Assembly (NCBI GenBank): GCA_017632345.1
Contig: JAGBRL010000043.1
Location: forward strand, 1 to 64,000
Direction of reading: 5' to 3'
Source: Paludibacteraceae bacterium
GTDB lineage: Bacteria > Bacteroidota > Bacteroidia > Bacteroidales > Paludibacteraceae
Length of the DNA: 64,000 nt
Part shown: piece after piece, positions 9,028-18,470 of the stretch
How positions within the stretch are numbered: the stretch's first letter is position 1
How the letters are laid out: each line of letters opens with the position of its first letter
Notes under the pieces: generated by a model
The model's database searches: none
Told to the model about the DNA's origin: nothing
Seen by the model: the letters and a program-made list of their open reading frames with translations, nothing else
Made by a program: the position numbers and the translations under genes

Positions 9028-10784
9028 TGTTGGGCGGAATATTTGGAAATACATTACTGAGGCTGATGCCGTACTTTAAACCGCATGCTCTAAGCGTGTT
9101 ATGGCTCTTTGTGTTTTCTTTTCTTGATGTGCTTTGCAAAGTTTTGTCGCCGGTGCTTATAGGTCACATTTTTGATGAGTGTTTTGAACTTTCGGAAGCA
9201 GGTGTTGATGTAAAGTGGCAGACCTTGTCTTTTCTGTTGCTTGTACTTTTGATAATATATTTGGGCGATGCTTTTTTCTCTTGGATTACAGATTGGAAGT
9301 CAGTGGAAATTGTTCAGAATATGTCAGGCTGTTTGCGTGAAGATTTGACAAGGCATATACTGAAATTAGACGTGAAGTTTTTTGAAAAAGAGGGTACTGG
9401 CGCATTGATGAGCCGTGTTACAAATGATGTTGAACTTATTAGGCAAGGTCTGGGTAATTCCGCAGTTCAGATGATTAGCACTTTTATCATGCTGCTGTTG
9501 ATGCTGGTTGTTATGTTGTTTTTAAATTGGCGGTTGGCGGTGGCTGTCTGTTTTATGATTCCTCTGGTTTTGGGACTGAGCCGATTTGTTATTCGCCAAA
9601 CTCGGCAGCATTTTGCAAAGCAGCAGAAGCTTCTGTCTGAGCTAAGTCGTTTTGCCGAAGAGGAACTTCAGTCTATGAGGTTGATAAAGGGTTTTGGCTG
9701 TGAAGATTTGAGGTTGTCTAAATTTAAAAATATTAATGACAGATTTGCGGATGTGGGGGCTAAAGCTCAGATTTATAGTGGTTTGTTGATGCCTTTGCTT
9801 AGGGTGCTTGATAATGTGTCTTATATTGTAGTGGCTGTGTTGGGCGCGTTATTGGCGTTCAAAGGTTTGGTTACGATAGGTGTGATTCAAACTTTTCTGC
9901 TTTATACTAAACAGTTTTTGCGTCCTATAAATCGTATGGCGACACAGATAAATGAGATACAGGCGGCATTGGCAGGTGCCGCGCGTGTGTTTGAAGTTTT
10001 TGATTGCAAGCGGGAGGTGGATTCTGAAGAGACGTCTTGTGTTCCGCGTCGTTTGAAAGGTGCTGTTAAGTTTGAAAATGTATCTTTTGGATATTCTGCG
10101 GAAAAATGTGTGCTGAATAATGTCTCTTTTGAGGTGAAGCCTGGTGAGACTGTGGCCATAATAGGAAGAACAGGGGTTGGAAAAACAACATTGGTCAATC
10201 TTCTTCTTCGTTTTTTTGATGTGAACGGAGGTTCTATAAAGCTAGATGATGTTGATGTGAGAGATTTGCCTCTCTCTTTTCTGAGGCGTTCCGTGGCAAT
10301 TGTGCCTCAGGATGTTTTTCTTTTCTCGGAGTCTATACGCTACAATATTGTTTACGGGATGGATTCTGTAGAAGACGATAAGGTTGATTTTGTTGCAAAG
10401 GCGGCCAATATAGATGGTGTTGTGAGCAGAATGCCAGATGGTTATGATACTGTTTTGACGTGTTGCGGCGAGAATGTCAGCTCCGGACAGAAGCAGCTGT
10501 TTTCTATGGCTAGAGTTATGCTTAGGGAGGCTGCTGTTTTTGTGCTTGATGAAGCGACGAGCAATATGGATCAACATACAGAATGCCTTATTCAGGATGC
10601 AGTGACTAAGCTAAGAAAGGAAAAGACTTGTTTGTTGATTGCTCATAGGCTCAGCACCGTAAGGAATGCAGACCGTATCGTGGTGCTGTCAGACGGCGGT
10701 GTGGCGGAGGTTGGAACGCATGATGAACTTATGGCTAAGCATGGGGTGTATTATGAAATTTATAGTGCTGATATTGAATCGTGA
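9024..10784 (+). CDS. ABC exporter half-transporter, subunit with catalytic Walker B
   Basis: 586 residues with six N-terminal membrane helices and a C-terminal ATPase domain. Motifs are Walker A GRTGVGKTT, Q-loop VPQDVFLF, the altered signature VSSGQKQL (normally LSGGQ), Walker B VFVLDEATSNMD with the catalytic Glu, and the switch His in IAHRLST. The altered signature together with an intact Walker B mirrors its partner, the classic asymmetric heterodimer. The start ATG 9024 overlaps the upstream stop by four bases and follows ACAGGAGA, so translation is coupled and equal amounts are expected. It probably exports a drug-like molecule, lipid or peptide; which of these cannot be seen. Confidence 0.9.
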   Translation: MMLGGIFGNTLLRLMPYFKPHALSVLWLFVFSFLDVLCKVLSPVLIGHIFDECFELSEAGVDVKWQTLSFLLLVLLIIYLGDAFFSWITDWKSVEIVQNMSGCLREDLTRHILKLDVKFFEKEGTGALMSRVTNDVELIRQGLGNSAVQMISTFIMLLLMLVVMLFLNWRLAVAVCFMIPLVLGLSRFVIRQTRQHFAKQQKLLSELSRFAEEELQSMRLIKGFGCEDLRLSKFKNINDRFADVGAKAQIYSGLLMPLLRVLDNVSYIVVAVLGALLAFKGLVTIGVIQTFLLYTKQFLRPINRMATQINEIQAALAGAARVFEVFDCKREVDSEETSCVPRRLKGAVKFENVSFGYSAEKCVLNNVSFEVKPGETVAIIGRTGVGKTTLVNLLLRFFDVNGGSIKLDDVDVRDLPLSFLRRSVAIVPQDVFLFSESIRYNIVYGMDSVEDDKVDFVAKAANIDGVVSRMPDGYDTVLTCCGENVSSGQKQLFSMARVMLREAAVFVLDEATSNMDQHTECLIQDAVTKLRKEKTCLLIAHRLSTVRNADRIVVLSDGGVAEVGTHDELMAKHGVYYEIYSADIES

Positions 10785-10917
10785 TGTGCCTTTTTGAAAA
10801 ATATCTGCAAAATATGTTTATAAATATAAAAACATTAGGGATTTTTAAATGTTTTTAAAGGTGTAATATTGATTTTATTTTCTAACTTAGCAGAAAATTA
10901 AAAACTAGACATTTGCT

Positions 10918-12429
10918 ATGCTGACACAAGAAGATTTAGAACTTTTAGACAAGAAGGGGATTAGCAGAGAGAAACTGGAAGAGCAGTTAGACTGTTTCAA
11001 GAAAGGTTTCCCGTATCTGCGGGTTGATAGTGCGGCTACGTTGACCAAAGGCATTGTTGCTGTGGCATCTGAAAAAAAAGCCTATTACATAGGTGAGTGG
11101 CAGAATTATCTGAAGGAAGAACATGAAATCGTTAAGTTTGTTCCGGCTTCAGGGGCTGCGAGCCGTATGTTCAAATCTCTGTTTGAGTTTATTGAAAAGA
11201 ATTGTGACGAACTTTCTACAGAGTTTGAGAAGATGTTCTTTGATAATTTGGAACGTTTTGCGTTTTTTGATAAGTTAAACGAGTGCTGCAAGAAGAATAC
11301 CGGCAAGTCTGCTGTTGACTTGAAAAAGGATGGACGATACTTGGATATTGTGCGTAATATCCTTAATAAGGAAGGGCTGGATTATGCGGTGCTGCCCAAG
11401 GGACTGTTGCAGTTCCACAAGTATCCGAAGGATGCGAGAACTCCTTTTGAAGAGCATTTGGTAGAGGGTGCTTTGTATGCGAAGAATAGAAAAGGGCAGG
11501 TGAATTTGCATTTTACTGTGTCACCTGAGCATCTGCATCCGTTCGAGTTGCTTTTGGAGGATAAAAGAGCTTCTTTCTCTTATAACTACGGTGCTGAGTT
11601 TGATGTTTCATTTTCTGTGCAGAAGACTTCAACGGACACTGTTGCGGTAGATGCGGAAAATAATCCGTTCAGGGTTAACGACCGTCTGTTTTTCAGACCT
11701 GGCGGACATGGAGCGCTGATAGAGAATCTGAATGACATTGATGCGGATGTAGTCTTCATAAAGAATATAGACAATGTGGTGCCTGATCCGATGAAGCAGC
11801 CTACGGTAGAGTTTAAGGCAATATTGGCAGGGGTGCTTGTGAGTGTGCAGAAGAAGATATTCTCTTATCTTGAACTGATGGATAAGAAAACGCCAAGTTC
11901 TAAGGATATTGAAGAGATGCTTCGTTTTTGTGAAACGCAACTTTGTCTTGACGATTGCGGAACTGCGAAAAATGACCCGGTTTCTTATCTTAGAACAAAA
12001 CTGAACAGACCTCTGCGTGTGTGCGGTATGGTAAGAAATCAAGGTGAGCCAGGTGGTGGACCGTTTATCTGCTTTAATGCAGACGGAACAAAGTCCTTGC
12101 AGATTCTTGAAAGTTCTCAGTTTGATAAAAATGACGCAGGTCAGATGGAGATTGCTAAAAACGCAACGCATTTCAATCCGGTGGACTTGGTCTGTGCCGT
12201 AAAAGACTATAAAGGTGGAAAATTTGACTTGACGAAGTATGTGGATTATTCAACAGGTTTTATCTCGTCAAAGTCTAAGGACGGCAAGGAGCTTAAGGCT
12301 TTGGAACTTCCGGGCTTGTGGAACGGGGCTATGTCGGACTGGAACACTGTGTTTGTTGAAGTGCCGATAGAGACGTTTAATCCTGTAAAAACAGTGGGCG
12401 ACTTGTTACGAAATGAGCATCAGATGTAA
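10918..12429 (+). CDS. DUF4301-family protein
   Basis: A 503-residue cytoplasmic protein with no signal peptide or membrane segment. The N-terminal part contains KFVPASGAASRMFKSLFEF (about residues 73-91). Later come FRPGGHGALIENLND near 260 and GEPGGGPFICFN near 378. These glycine-rich motifs are typical of the DUF4301 family, found mainly in Bacteroidota; they resemble nucleotide-binding loops but no reaction is established. The length agrees with the family. It stands alone, about 130 bases after the ABC operon, and ends at a bidirectional hairpin. Confidence 0.8.
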   Translation: MLTQEDLELLDKKGISREKLEEQLDCFKKGFPYLRVDSAATLTKGIVAVASEKKAYYIGEWQNYLKEEHEIVKFVPASGAASRMFKSLFEFIEKNCDELSTEFEKMFFDNLERFAFFDKLNECCKKNTGKSAVDLKKDGRYLDIVRNILNKEGLDYAVLPKGLLQFHKYPKDARTPFEEHLVEGALYAKNRKGQVNLHFTVSPEHLHPFELLLEDKRASFSYNYGAEFDVSFSVQKTSTDTVAVDAENNPFRVNDRLFFRPGGHGALIENLNDIDADVVFIKNIDNVVPDPMKQPTVEFKAILAGVLVSVQKKIFSYLELMDKKTPSSKDIEEMLRFCETQLCLDDCGTAKNDPVSYLRTKLNRPLRVCGMVRNQGEPGGGPFICFNADGTKSLQILESSQFDKNDAGQMEIAKNATHFNPVDLVCAVKDYKGGKFDLTKYVDYSTGFISSKSKDGKELKALELPGLWNGAMSDWNTVFVEVPIETFNPVKTVGDLLRNEHQM

Positions 12430-12461
12430 AAATATAAAATAGAAGTTCATAAAAAAATCAA

Positions 12462-12508
12462 GAGCGAACCGTAAAAGTTTCAAACTTTAGCGGTTCGCTC
12501 CTCTTTTT
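12462..12508. terminator. Bidirectional terminator between convergent genes
   Basis: GAGCGAACCG pairs with CGGTTCGCTC and is extended by TAAAGTTT/AAACTTTA, giving a long stem. A T run follows on the plus strand and an A run precedes it, so it can end both the DUF4301 gene and the minus-strand gene at 12525. Confidence 0.85.
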
Positions 12509-12524
12509 CCCTTGGAGGGTTGCA

Positions 12525-13016
12525 TTACTCGTTCAACATTCGCTCAAACTCATCAGGTGTGATGTCTTTTGCCACCAATCGTCCCTGAGCGTCGATTAGA
12601 AAATTGCCAAACTGATTGCCTAATTTAAAATCTTTGGCCAATTGCGAATCAAAGCCACCAGCTTCTCTGTAAACGTCAGAAAAAGAGAGTCTGTCTTTCT
12701 TCACAATTTCCTCGAAGATGCTTTCGTAAGCATCCATCGAGATGGAAACCGATTTAATCGATTCTCCTTTGTTGTTACTGCAAGCTTCAAATCTTTTAAT
12801 CACTTCGGAGAACCTTACGTTCTCTTCACGAGACTCTGCGTTGTATGCCGCCCAAAAATTGACGAATGCATACTTTCCCGCGTTAGGCACACATTTTTCG
12901 TTTGTAACTTTTTCCCCAATGCGTAAGCCTTTTTCTGTAGCCGGTCCGAATGTTACGAACGACAAAGATATGCCTACGATAGTCAGTGCAATAACAATAG
13001 AATAAAAACGATTCAT
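12525..13016 (-). CDS. Exported thioredoxin-fold protein lacking the CXXC motif
   Basis: 163 residues with an N-terminal membrane or signal segment (about residues 5-24, no lipobox). A redoxin-like domain follows. The strand-loop segment YAFVNFWAAYNAESREEN sits where thioredoxins have WCxxC, but here the two cysteines are replaced (AAYNAES). The later part (FLIDAQGRLVAKDITPDEFERML) matches the C-terminal half of TlpA/ResA-like proteins. A normal thiol-disulfide reaction is therefore unlikely, and a binding or chaperone role is possible. It is transcribed alone from a promoter at 13124-13157 and converges on DUF4301. Confidence 0.65.
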   Translation of the reverse strand: MNRFYSIVIALTIVGISLSFVTFGPATEKGLRIGEKVTNEKCVPNAGKYAFVNFWAAYNAESREENVRFSEVIKRFEACSNNKGESIKSVSISMDAYESIFEEIVKKDRLSFSDVYREAGGFDSQLAKDFKLGNQFGNFLIDAQGRLVAKDITPDEFERMLNE

Positions 13017-13123
13017 TTAAAGTAGTTTAGTTAACACTTGAACGAGCAACAGGCGTTCCTGCCTTCTCGTCCGTTGTCTCTGGAAAAGAGCATTAATGTT
13101 GCCATTCTCTCTCAAATCCGGTG

Positions 13124-13157
13124 CAAAGATATGTACTATTTTTCAAAAACGAGCAAA
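13124..13157 (-). promoter_or_regulatory. Promoter for the 12525-13016 gene
   Basis: On the minus strand, TTTG (13157-13154) is followed after 22 bases by TATCTTTG (13131-13124), an exact TAnnTTTG -7 box. The transcript would start near 13117 and carry a leader of about 100 bases. Confidence 0.65.
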
Positions 13158-13215
13158 AAATGCTAATAAAATATGTTTTTTAACATAAATTAATGTTTTT
13201 TAGGTTATTTATGCT

Positions 13216-13223
13216 TATTTTTG
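13216..13223 (+). promoter_or_regulatory. -7 box (TATTTTTG) upstream of serB
   Basis: An exact TAnnTTTG match. It implies a leader of about 100 bases before the ATG at 13331. The leader contains a small AGACT/AGTCT hairpin (13240-13254) and two copies of AAGACTGTTTT (13239-13249 and 13284-13294). No leader peptide rich in serine is seen. Confidence 0.45.
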
Positions 13224-13330
13224 CAATTGAAAAAGATAAAGACTGTTTTAGTCTAATAAAATCACTTTAACAGCAGGCTTGCGAAGACTGTTTTGTACGG
13301 GGTTCTCAGGAATTGCATAAAAAAAATATT

Positions 13331-14572
13331 ATGAGTAAAGATAGCGCGAATAAAAACAATGAGCTTATTCTTGTGAAAATCTCAGGCGAAGACCGTCCTG
13401 GAGTGACTACTAGTCTTACAGCGATATTGGCGAAGTATAATGCCATGATACTTGATATTGGTCAGGCGGATATCCATAAATCGCTTTCTCTTGGGATATT
13501 GTTTAAAAGCAATCATAATGATTCTGGCTTTATTATGAAGGAGATGCTTTTTAAAGCCGGAGAGATGGGCTTCTCCATACGTTTCAGCCCGATAACAGAA
13601 GAGGAGTATATGAAATGGGTCTCTATGCAGGGCAAAAATCGCTATATTGTGACTTTGTTAGGACGGAAAATCTCAGCAAATCTTATAGCTAATGTCTCTC
13701 AAGTCCTTGCTAACGAAGGTCTAAACATAGATTCGATAACACGTTTGACTGGTAGAATTCCATTGGAGGAGGATGCAATGACAAAGGCATGTGTGGAAAT
13801 GTCTGTGAGAGGTACGCCGAAGGATAAGCAGGTGCTTCAGTCTGAATTTATGAGACTTTCGCAAGAGTTGGGATTTGATATCTCTTTTCAAGAAGATAAT
13901 CTTTATCGACGAAATCGTCGTCTGGTTTGTTTTGATATGGACTCTACTCTTATTGAGACTGAGGTTATTGACGAGTTGGCAGTACGGGCTGGTGTGGGCG
14001 AGCAGGTGAAGGCTATTACGGAGTCTGCTATGCGCGGCGAAATTGATTTTTGCGAGAGCTTCAGGCAGAGAGTGGCTTTGCTTAAAGGTCTGGACGAGTC
14101 TGTTATGCGTGACATAGCAGAAAACCTGCCTATTATGGAGGGCGCTTCAAGAGCGTTGAGAATTTTGAAAAAGTACGGGTATAAAATTGCCATATTGTCC
14201 GGTGGATTCACCTATTTTGGAAATTATCTGAAACAGAAGTTCGGAATTGATTATGTTTATGCAAATGAACTGGAAGTTGATGATAATGGAAAGCTGACAG
14301 GTAATTATGTCGGAGATATTGTTGATGGACAAAGGAAGGCGGAACTTTTGAGGCTTATTGCGAAGTTTGAAAATCTTGATTTGCAGCAGGTTATCGCAGT
14401 GGGTGATGGAGCTAACGACTTGCCGATGCTTAATTGTGCGGGATTGGGTATTGCTTTTCATGCTAAACCTAAGGTTAAGGCTAATGCAAAGCAGTCTATT
14501 TCAAGTATAGGTCTTGACGGCGTGCTTTATATGTTAGGTTTTAAGGATTCTTATATAGAAGAGAAGAAGTGA
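13331..14572 (+). CDS. serB: Phosphoserine phosphatase with N-terminal ACT domain(s)
   Basis: 413 residues. It catalyses the last step of serine synthesis, phosphoserine to serine, in the cytoplasm. The first ~190 residues form ACT-type regulatory domain(s) (LVKISGEDRPGVTTSLTAIL; YIVTLLGRKISANLIANVSQVL) that may sense amino acids. The C-terminal HAD phosphatase domain shows motif I FDMDSTLIE near residue 200, motif II LSGGF near 293 and motif IV VGDGANDLPML near 357. ATG 13331 is preferred to the in-frame TTG 13313 because it gives MSKDSANKNN directly before the ACT domain. A terminator follows at 14610. Confidence 0.93.
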   Translation: MSKDSANKNNELILVKISGEDRPGVTTSLTAILAKYNAMILDIGQADIHKSLSLGILFKSNHNDSGFIMKEMLFKAGEMGFSIRFSPITEEEYMKWVSMQGKNRYIVTLLGRKISANLIANVSQVLANEGLNIDSITRLTGRIPLEEDAMTKACVEMSVRGTPKDKQVLQSEFMRLSQELGFDISFQEDNLYRRNRRLVCFDMDSTLIETEVIDELAVRAGVGEQVKAITESAMRGEIDFCESFRQRVALLKGLDESVMRDIAENLPIMEGASRALRILKKYGYKIAILSGGFTYFGNYLKQKFGIDYVYANELEVDDNGKLTGNYVGDIVDGQRKAELLRLIAKFENLDLQQVIAVGDGANDLPMLNCAGLGIAFHAKPKVKANAKQSISSIGLDGVLYMLGFKDSYIEEKK

Positions 14573-14609
14573 AAAAGCCTATTGGCGTATAGCCAATGTG
14601 TTTGAAAAA

Positions 14610-14633
14610 GGACGATATAATCGTCCTTTTTTT
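14610..14633 (+). terminator. Terminator after serB
   Basis: GGACGA pairs with TCGTCC around a 5-base loop and is followed by seven T's. A second small hairpin (ATTGGC/GCCAAT) lies just upstream at 14581-14597. Confidence 0.85.
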
Positions 14634-14781
14634 ATGTGTGTTTGTGAGTGTCTGAAATATAGGAAGGGGAAAAAGTTTGTGTTTGAAATTTATTTGTCGG
14701 ATTTTGTTTTAAAGTGTGATTTGTGGCGTCTGCGGTCTGTAGAAAAAATAAAATTTTCTTGCAGTTAAACATAAAAAATAA

Positions 14782-16410
<1,629 letters not shown>

Positions 16411-16469
16411 TTAAAAGCTTCTATAAATTAGGTCGAGATGATTTTGGTGTGCGTTTTGCTTAAGTTGAT

Positions 16470-16631
16470 TATATTTGCGAAAGTGCGATGTGAGTATCGT
16501 AACTAAGATGATATTAGTAAGATAAGTAAAATTGCCGAAACAGAATTAGTGATAAAATAACAAAAGTCGTAACTTGTAAAAGTTGCTTTAAGAGTTATGA
16601 GAAGGCAGGATTGATTTTTACAATTCTGCCT
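16470..16631 (+). ncRNA. Candidate small RNA or decayed segment between pyrG and dnaX
   Basis: An exact TATATTTG -7 box (16470-16477) faces right, with a TTTG at 16443-16446 upstream. About 140 bases later comes a hairpin (16604-16630: GGCAGGATTG/CAATTCTGCC) followed by TTTATATTT. No open frame lies between them. The hairpin could equally be the transcript end of pyrG. Expression is untested, so this is only a candidate. Confidence 0.25.
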
Positions 16632-16634
16632 TTA
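16604..16634 (+). terminator. Hairpin between pyrG and dnaX
   Basis: GGCAGGATTG pairs with CAATTCTGCC (one G-T pair) around a 7-base loop and is followed by a T-rich stretch on the plus strand. It abuts the dnaX stop codon, and so may serve both convergent genes. Confidence 0.6.
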
Positions 16635-18383
16635 TATTTCCAATTCCAGTTCTTTAGCAAGAGTGCCTATGTGCTCGTTGTTTTGAATCATTTCAATAAA
16701 CCGTTCGTTTGGAGATAGAGCCTTTTTGTTCTCTCCGTTTTCGTTGACTCTTGTGTATAGCTTAATTTTTCCGTTTTTCAAAGATTTTGAGAGCCATGAA
16801 GTCAAAGAGGCTCTTTCGCTAAGCAATTCGTCCTCTTGCATAGGGTTGTCAACTGCAATTTCTATGAAGAAATTATCCTTTATAGTTAAAGTGCAGCCCT
16901 GCATAGTAGAAGATAGAATTTTCTTTTCTGGAATCCTGTCAATGTACTCTTTCCAAGCTTTGTTGAGCATAACTTGGTCAAACTGAGTGGTTTCTTGAAC
17001 TTGAGGAACATTGCTGTCAACTTGCTTTTCTTCTTTTTTAGTAAGCAAATTTGTAATGGAGACTCCAGGCATGGCCGCCACTTTTGGAGTGCCGGGATTT
17101 TGCTGAGTCTGAATTTGAGCATGCGATTGTCTGACATTTGACGTTTGTGGCGACGGAGAAGATGTGCCTTGTTGCGTTTTCGCCCTTTCAGGAGAAAAGA
17201 AAGGTTCTATTTTCAGCAAAGAATCGACATCGAAATCGTCCCATTCGTCATCTATATTATTTTTTTTTTTTTCGTCCGAAAGTTGGCACAATCGGATTAA
17301 AGACAACTCAACGAGCAAGCGTTTGTTTTTGCTCATCCTGTAGTTAATGTCGCACTCGTTGCTTATTCTAAGGGCCTTGTACAAAAAATCGTCGCTGCAA
17401 CTTTGTGCTTGTTCGAGATATGTCTGTTTGATGTTATCTCCCACCTCTAACAATGTTACAGTTTTTGCATTTTTGCTGACCATCAAGTCTCTGAAGTGAG
17501 AACTTAATCCGTTGATGAAGTTTTGTCCTTCAAAACCCTTGTTCAATATTTCGTTGAAAATCATTAGAGAATCTGCAATATTGCAGTTTTTGAAACAATC
17601 GACCAATTTGAAATAATATTCGTAGTCGAGCACGTTCAGATTTTCAATGGTGGATTTGTAAGTTATGTTTCCTTGACAAAAAGAGACAACTTGGTCAAAT
17701 ATAGAAAGAGCATCGCGCATGCCGCCATCAGCTTTTTGAGCTATAATGTTCAGAGCGCTGTCTTCGTAAGTGACATTTTCTTTCTGAGCCACAATTTTCA
17801 GGTGCTCCACAATGTCGTTGATTCCAATTCTGTTAAAATCAAATATTTGGCATCTGGACAAGATGGTTGTCAGAACTTTGTGCTTTTCGGTTGTGGCAAG
17901 AATGAACTTGGCATGAGGCAACGGCTCCTCCAACGTTTTCAGGAAGGCGTTAAATGCAGCGGTGGACAGCATATGGACCTCGTCTATAATATATACGCTG
18001 TAATTTCCTATTTGAGGAGGAGTGCGAACCTGCTCTATTAGATTTCTTATGTCCTCCACAGAATTATTAGAGGCCGCGTCAAGTTCATGTATATTATAAG
18101 AACGATGTTCATTGAAAGCTCTGCAAGACTCACATTCGTTGCAAGCTTCATTGTCTGCAGTGAGGTTTGTGCAGTTTATTGTCTTTGCAAAAATTCTGGC
18201 ACAAGTCGTTTTGCCGACACCTCTAGGTCCGCAAAACATATAAGCTTGAGCTATTCTGTTGCTGACGATAGCGTTTTTTAGCGTGTTTGTCAGCGACGAC
18301 TGTCCAACTACAGAAAGAAATGTCGTAGGACGGTATTTTCTTGCTGAGACAATAAAGTTTTCGTTTTCCATCTGCATTTCCAT
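16632..18383 (-). CDS. dnaX: DNA polymerase III subunits gamma/tau, with a slippage run
   Basis: 583 residues. The clamp-loader ATPase of the replicase. Seen: Walker A GPRGVGKTT near residue 52, a zinc module with four cysteines (CTNL...CNECESC), Walker B IIDEVHML, sensor-1 ATTEKHK and the SRC motif LSRCQIF, then a collar domain and a polar linker. Codons 371-375 (17273-17259) read Glu-Lys-Lys-Lys-Asn from a run of 13 A's. One added A gives TAA directly after the run, and one lost A gives TAG within three codons. Both would make a protein of about 375 residues, the size of a gamma subunit, while the full frame gives tau. A TATCTTTG promoter box lies at 18402-18395. Confidence 0.95.
   Translation of the reverse strand: MEMQMENENFIVSARKYRPTTFLSVVGQSSLTNTLKNAIVSNRIAQAYMFCGPRGVGKTTCARIFAKTINCTNLTADNEACNECESCRAFNEHRSYNIHELDAASNNSVEDIRNLIEQVRTPPQIGNYSVYIIDEVHMLSTAAFNAFLKTLEEPLPHAKFILATTEKHKVLTTILSRCQIFDFNRIGINDIVEHLKIVAQKENVTYEDSALNIIAQKADGGMRDALSIFDQVVSFCQGNITYKSTIENLNVLDYEYYFKLVDCFKNCNIADSLMIFNEILNKGFEGQNFINGLSSHFRDLMVSKNAKTVTLLEVGDNIKQTYLEQAQSCSDDFLYKALRISNECDINYRMSKNKRLLVELSLIRLCQLSDEKKKNNIDDEWDDFDVDSLLKIEPFFSPERAKTQQGTSSPSPQTSNVRQSHAQIQTQQNPGTPKVAAMPGVSITNLLTKKEEKQVDSNVPQVQETTQFDQVMLNKAWKEYIDRIPEKKILSSTMQGCTLTIKDNFFIEIAVDNPMQEDELLSERASLTSWLSKSLKNGKIKLYTRVNENGENKKALSPNERFIEMIQNNEHIGTLAKELELEI
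17260..17272 (-). promoter_or_regulatory. dnaX: A13 slippage site in dnaX
   Basis: Thirteen consecutive A's on the coding strand, at the junction between the collar domain and the tau-specific region. Both alternative frames close immediately downstream. This is the arrangement known for dnaX in other bacteria, where transcriptional slippage or ribosomal frameshifting makes gamma as well as tau. Confidence 0.7.
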
Positions 18384-18394
18384 TTAGAACTCTG

Positions 18395-18402
18395 CAAAGA
18401 TA
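18395..18402 (-). promoter_or_regulatory. -7 box (TATCTTTG) for dnaX
   Basis: An exact TAnnTTTG match on the minus strand, 11 bases upstream of the dnaX start codon. The leader must therefore be very short. Confidence 0.55.
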
Positions 18403-18470
18403 AGCAACAGACTGATTATTGTCAATAGCATATCGTTGCAGAGAATAAAAAACTAAGAGAAAAAGACATG

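Noticed and set aside
10785..10917. Possible promoter TAACTTAG near 10885 for DUF4301
   Set aside because: It matches the -7 consensus at seven of eight positions but has no -33 element; too weak to list as a feature.
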